Notes under the pieces: model-generated
What the model was told of the DNA's origin: nothing
Database searches by the model: none
The model's input: the letters and a program-made list of their open reading frames with translations, nothing else
DNA from: ASMP01 sp035282925
GTDB taxonomy: Archaea > Nanobdellota > Nanobdellia > Pacearchaeales > GW2011-AR1
DNA length: 9,661 nt
Assembly (NCBI GenBank): GCA_035282925.1
Contig: DATEUW010000017.1
Span: 1-9,661 of the forward strand
Direction of reading: 5' to 3'
Shown here: positions 7,828 through 9,661 of the stretch, in pieces
How the letters are laid out: each line of letters starts with the position of its first letter
Position numbering within the stretch: the first letter of the stretch is position 1
Made by a program: the position numbers and the translations under genes

Positions 7828-7883
7828 ATATATATAATATATAATATAAATTTTTTTAAATATATATAATATATATAAAAATT
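7828..7883. repeat. A/T-only tract, candidate DNA unwinding element
   Basis: Fifty-six consecutive bases contain no G or C. A 16-base string (ATATATATAATATATA) occurs twice within it, at 7828-7843 and 7860-7875, separated by a T/A-rich spacer. Such low-melting DNA beside initiator-binding sites is what a duplex unwinding element looks like. It is too far from either flanking ATG to be their core promoter. Confidence 0.75.
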
Positions 7884-7903
7884 CGAAATTCTTTTATAAA
7901 GAT

Positions 7904-7924
7904 TTCTACTGGAAAAGAAGGGGT
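7904..7924 (+). promoter_or_regulatory. Origin recognition box (ORB), strong match
   Basis: The 21-base site reads TTCTACTGGAAA, then A, then GAAGGGGT. This matches the archaeal ORB/mini-ORB layout of an imperfect TTCC-N-TGGAAA core followed by a G-string, the site bound by the Orc1/Cdc6 winged helix and AAA+ domain. It lies 21 bp to the right of the A/T tract with the G-string pointing away from it. The consensus is from memory of published euryarchaeal origins. Confidence 0.75.
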
Positions 7925-7994
7925 GTGTGGGAAAAACAGGGAACTTTTACCCCCATATCATATTCTCTGAAATCTATTTAGATTTACAGAAAAG

Positions 7995-8002
7995 TTTATA
8001 TA
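7995..8002 (+). promoter_or_regulatory. TATA box of the PRC-barrel gene
   Basis: TTTATATA is centred about 25 bp before the ATG at 8024, which places the transcription start at or next to the start codon. The mRNA would be leaderless or nearly so, a common archaeal arrangement. Confidence 0.6.
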
Positions 8003-8023
8003 TTATTTCTATCTAACTTTTAC

Positions 8024-8284
8024 ATGCAAGGAGAAAAAAACCCATTCACCTCTATCGTTGGAAAGATGATAGTGACCAAAGAAGGAAAAAGGCTAGGGTT
8101 CGTCAAGGACGTGACCTTTGAAACCAGGTCCGGAGAGCTCATAAGTGTTGTTGTGAAAGACACTACACCATACACGAGGAACCTGAACCTGGAGAGAACC
8201 TCCTCAAACGAGCTGCTGATTCCCCACAACTCCATCATAGCTATAGGGGATTTTGTCATAGTCTCGGAAGAAGACTTAGTTTAA
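8024..8284 (+). CDS. PRC-barrel domain protein
   Basis: An 86-residue protein made almost entirely of one PRC-barrel domain. It shows IVGKMIVTKEGKRLGFVKDV (11-30), a second strand pair ending in LISVVVKD (39-46), and the closing LLIPHNSIIAIGDFVIV (64-80). PRC barrels are small beta-barrels that act as adaptor or binding modules. In haloarchaea, single-domain members (CdpB proteins) take part in FtsZ/SepF-dependent cell division, but nothing here proves the same role. There is no signal peptide or membrane helix. It is the first gene right of the presumed origin, divergent from cdc6, with its own TATA box and no leader. The antisense frame over the same region is a shadow. The family call is firm and the role is open. 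Confidence 0.9.
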   Translation: MQGEKNPFTSIVGKMIVTKEGKRLGFVKDVTFETRSGELISVVVKDTTPYTRNLNLERTSSNELLIPHNSIIAIGDFVIVSEEDLV

Positions 8285-8333
8285 ACACAAGCGTTCAGAA
8301 TAAGATTCCTTTCTTACACATTCAAATATAAAA

Positions 8334-8342
8334 ATTTAAAAA
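8334..8342 (+). promoter_or_regulatory. TATA-like element of the 8364 gene
   Basis: ATTTAAAAA sits about 26 bp before the ATG at 8364, in a run of A/T from 8324. It is consistent with a leaderless transcript. The sequence is a looser TATA match than the one before the PRC-barrel gene. Confidence 0.45.
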
Positions 8343-8363
8343 TCAGGCTTTCTCTTTAGTTTC

Positions 8364-8777
8364 ATGAGAATAATTGGTTTTAACTTCGACAAGATAAGCA
8401 TTGAAAAGCTCAAGGATAGGACAGAAAAGCTCAACATAAAAACTAATATAGATGTTTCTGAAATCAAGCAGATAGAATCAGACATTCTGAAGACAAAAGA
8501 GGATCTTTTGCAGGCAAAGTTTTCCTACACTGTAAAGTACGAGCCCGGATACGCAAACATAGACTTGAAAGGGACAGCGCTCCTTTCCCTAGAGGAAAAG
8601 CAGGCTAAAGAGGTACTGAAAGAATGGAAAAAAAAGCAAATGCCGGAAACATTCAGGACCTTTCTCTTCAACATCATAATGAGAAAAGCTTCCCTCAAGT
8701 CTTTGCATCTAGAGGACGAGCTGAACCTTCCCCTGCATCTTCCCCTTCCAACCCTGAGGCCGCAAAAAGAAAAATAA
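8364..8777 (+). CDS. Conserved-looking protein of unknown function
   Basis: A 137-residue soluble protein I cannot assign to a characterised family. The pattern suggests beta strands at about 26-36 (IKTNIDVSEIK), 48-60 (KFSYTVKYEP) and 63-75 (ANIDLKGTALL), then two helices (77-92, rich in Lys and Glu, and 95-118), and a proline-rich tail LPLHLPLPTLRP (122-133). This order of strands followed by helices recalls SecB-like chaperone folds, but that is a weak topological impression only. I have an uncertain memory of similar proteins in other DPANN archaea. There is no signal sequence or membrane segment. It has its own TATA-like element and lies 79 bp after the PRC-barrel gene and 27 bp before a winged-helix gene. 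Coding is supported by good codon periodicity and lack of competing frames. Confidence 0.8.
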   Translation: MRIIGFNFDKISIEKLKDRTEKLNIKTNIDVSEIKQIESDILKTKEDLLQAKFSYTVKYEPGYANIDLKGTALLSLEEKQAKEVLKEWKKKQMPETFRTFLFNIIMRKASLKSLHLEDELNLPLHLPLPTLRPQKEK

Positions 8778-8784
8778 TTTAAAA
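8777..8784 (+). promoter_or_regulatory. TATA-like element of the winged-helix gene
   Basis: ATTTAAAA overlaps the stop codon of the preceding gene and is centred about 25 bp before the ATG at 8805. That spacing fits a leaderless transcript. Read-through from the upstream gene is equally possible because the gap is only 27 bp. Confidence 0.4.
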
Positions 8785-8804
8785 GAGAGAATCAGACTTT
8801 TTCT

Positions 8805-9092
8805 ATGAAGATCTCTGACAAAAAGAAGGATAAAATCTCAGAGCAGATCCTGGCTTTGCTCTATTCCCTGTCGATGAGGCCTGCCTTCACATCCTATATA
8901 GCTGGGGAAGTTGCCAGAGATGAGGAATTCATTAAAAACCTCCTCACAGAGATGAAGAAAAAAAACCTCGTGGCAGAGATCAGGAAAAACCCGAGAGGAA
9001 AACAGTACCTGAAGAGATCCAGGTGGAAACTCACAGATGCAGCATATAAGGCATATAAGTCCAACTCCAATGCATACACTGAAACAACTTAA
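8805..9092 (+). CDS. Small winged-helix DNA-binding protein
   Basis: A basic 95-residue protein whose layout fits a single winged helix-turn-helix. Helix 1 spans about 9-23 (DKISEQILALLYSLS), helix 2 27-37 (AFTSYIAGEVA) and the recognition helix 38-53. The wing is formed by LVAEIRKNPRGKQYLKRSRW (55-74). The ending WKLTDAAYKAYK is typical of archaeal winged-helix regulators. It lacks metal-binding cysteines and any membrane segment. It probably binds DNA as a regulator or structural protein near the origin, but the target is unknown. It has no partner domain, and the gene is flanked by TATA-like elements on both sides. Other members of the broad archaeal wHTH family could be equally close. Confidence 0.78.
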   Translation: MKISDKKKDKISEQILALLYSLSMRPAFTSYIAGEVARDEEFIKNLLTEMKKKNLVAEIRKNPRGKQYLKRSRWKLTDAAYKAYKSNSNAYTETT

Positions 9093-9093
9093 A

Positions 9094-9105
9094 CTTTTTA
9101 TATAG
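9094..9105 (+). promoter_or_regulatory. TATA box of the 9131 gene
   Basis: CTTTTTATATAG directly follows the preceding stop codon. Its centre is about 30 bp before the ATG at 9131, predicting a leader of only a few bases. It is a good archaeal TATA match. Confidence 0.6.
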
Positions 9106-9130
9106 CCTTTATCTTAAAAAAACAACAATA

Positions 9131-9661
9131 ATGGAACAGACGAGAGAAGACCAGGTGAAAGAAGCATTTCAGAAGGTTAGAAAGGATATAGATGCCCTGG
9201 GTTCAGAACTTCTGAGCCTGAAGGAAGACATAAAGGCAATGAGGGATGAGATGATTAAAATCTGCGAAATTCTCAATCATTTTACCCTAGAAACCCATGA
9301 AAGGCCTGTTCCAGCACATCCAGCATACAGGCAGATAAATCAGACACTTCCGGCACAAAATCCAACACATCCCACACAATTTAATAAGGGAAATAGGCTC
9401 TTTTCCACTGGAAATGAAGGGGTTCCAACAGACAGACAGACAGACCAACAGACAGACAACGCATCCCTAAACCCCTTAAAAAGACCATTTTTCCCTAAAA
9501 AAGAGCCCACAAAAAACTCGATAGAGGATGCTGCCAGTATATTAGATTCCCTCGATGGCCTGAAGAAGGAGATAAGGCTCAAGTTCAAGCAGCTCACAGA
9601 CCAGGAAACTCTCGTTTTCTCAGCCCTTTATCAGCTGGAGGAAGACAGCGGCCCTGTGGAT
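9131..9661 (+). CDS. Coiled-coil protein with C-terminal HTH-like region, 3' end outside window
   Basis: The frame is open from ATG 9131 to the last base, giving 177 codons, with no stop. Residues 1 to about 50 (REDQVKEAFQKVRKDIDALG, then LLSLKEDIKAMRDEM) have heptad spacing and should form a coiled coil. Residues about 55-125 are a low-complexity linker rich in Pro, Thr, Gln and Asn. From about 130 a second conserved-looking block begins: SIEDAASILDSLDGLKKEIR, then LKFKQLTDQETLVFSALYQLEE. I recall this block as the entry into a winged helix in a DPANN protein family, with the helix itself beyond the window. It is likely a DNA-binding protein that oligomerises through its N terminus. The linker encodes a tetranucleotide repeat, and the DNA of the linker contains an ORB-like box. 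Function is unknown. Confidence 0.75.
   Translation, partial: MEQTREDQVKEAFQKVRKDIDALGSELLSLKEDIKAMRDEMIKICEILNHFTLETHERPVPAHPAYRQINQTLPAQNPTHPTQFNKGNRLFSTGNEGVPTDRQTDQQTDNASLNPLKRPFFPKKEPTKNSIEDAASILDSLDGLKKEIRLKFKQLTDQETLVFSALYQLEEDSGPVD
9403..9423 (+). promoter_or_regulatory. Second ORB-like box, inside the 9131 gene
   Basis: The site reads TTCCACTGGAAA, then T, then GAAGGGGT. It is identical to the origin box at 7904-7924 at 19 of 21 positions and closer than that copy to the TTCCA-TGGAAA consensus. It has the same orientation. It lies in the sequence encoding the disordered linker, where protein constraint is low, which makes a DNA-level function more plausible than coding coincidence. 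Confidence 0.6.
9429..9458 (+). repeat. CAGA tetranucleotide repeat in coding sequence
   Basis: Four tandem CAGA units (9429-9444) are followed by a short interruption (CCAA) and another two and a half units (9449-9458). The tract encodes Asp/Arg/Gln/Thr residues of the linker of the 9131 gene. Because the unit is four bases long, gain or loss of one copy would shift the reading frame. The number of copies is low. Confidence 0.7.

Larger units (their letters stand above)
7617..8023. other. Probable chromosomal replication origin (oriC), gene-free spacer
   Basis: This 407-bp stretch lies between cdc6 and the divergent PRC-barrel gene and has no convincing coding frame. It holds a 56-bp pure A/T tract, ORB-like elements on both sides in opposite orientation, and divergent promoters at its ends. 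Archaeal origins typically sit beside an orc1/cdc6 gene, with inverted ORBs flanking an AT-rich unwinding element, and all of these are seen here. Flanking genes on both sides are transcribed away from it. Origin function itself is inferred. Confidence 0.8.

Noticed and set aside
7920..7954. G-run and C-run (GGGGT ... ACCCCC) as a hairpin terminator or a second inverted ORB
   Set aside because: The paired part is only about five bases with a loop of some 24, and the minus strand before the G-run lacks a TGGAAA core.
8020..8259. Minus-strand frame antisense to the PRC-barrel gene
   Set aside because: It mirrors a clearly recognisable PRC-barrel domain, lacks any family features and has no promoter.
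9300..9460. CRISPR-like or satellite array in the repeat-rich stretch
   Set aside because: Units are only four bases or loose CACATCC echoes, with no spacer pattern and an intact reading frame through them.
9340..9597. Minus-strand frame antisense to the coiled-coil gene
   Set aside because: It is a low-complexity shadow of the repeat-rich linker; the + strand frame has a TATA box and structured ends.

Overview
This window is archaeal. It carries both subunits of the archaea-specific replicative polymerase PolD (small subunit DP1, large subunit DP2), an Orc1/Cdc6 initiator, and TATA boxes about 25-30 bp ahead of several start codons with little or no leader. The compact genes, AT-rich spacers and the family resemblance of the rightmost genes suggest a DPANN-type archaeon (Woesearchaeota/Pacearchaeota-like). 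That placement is inference; no rRNA gene is present to test it.

Layout. The first 422 bases are the 3' end of a + strand polytopic membrane protein of the TctA-like archaeal family. It converges on a long minus-strand operon that reads right to left: cdc6 (7616 to 6405), DP1 (6368 to 4749), a small HAD-family phosphatase or 5'-nucleotidase-like gene (4744 to 4154), DP2 (4157 to 624) and a small two-helix membrane protein (670 or 592 to 425). The last four genes are separated by a few bases or overlap. A 407-bp gene-free, very AT-rich stretch (7617-8023) follows. To its right four small + strand genes diverge from it: a PRC-barrel protein, a conserved-looking protein of unknown function, a winged-helix protein, and a coiled-coil plus C-terminal-domain protein that runs off the window.

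The gene-free stretch is best read as a chromosomal replication origin. It holds a 56-bp run of only A and T (7828-7883). On its right is a strong origin-recognition-box (ORB) match on the + strand (7904-7924). On its left are two weaker ORB-like elements in the opposite orientation (7731-7751 and 7633-7653). Genes on both sides point away from it, so transcription and fork movement would be co-directional. A second near-perfect ORB copy (19 of 21 bases identical to the first) lies inside the rightmost gene at 9403-9423.

How the genes fit together. Orc1/Cdc6 would bind the ORBs and open the AT tract, and PolD, encoded in the same operon, would replicate from there. A cdc6-DP1-DP2 cluster is also known from Pyrococcus. 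The departures from it here are the HAD gene between the two PolD subunit genes, the small AT-rich membrane gene overlapping DP2, and the divergent set of small, mostly uncharacterised genes beside the origin.
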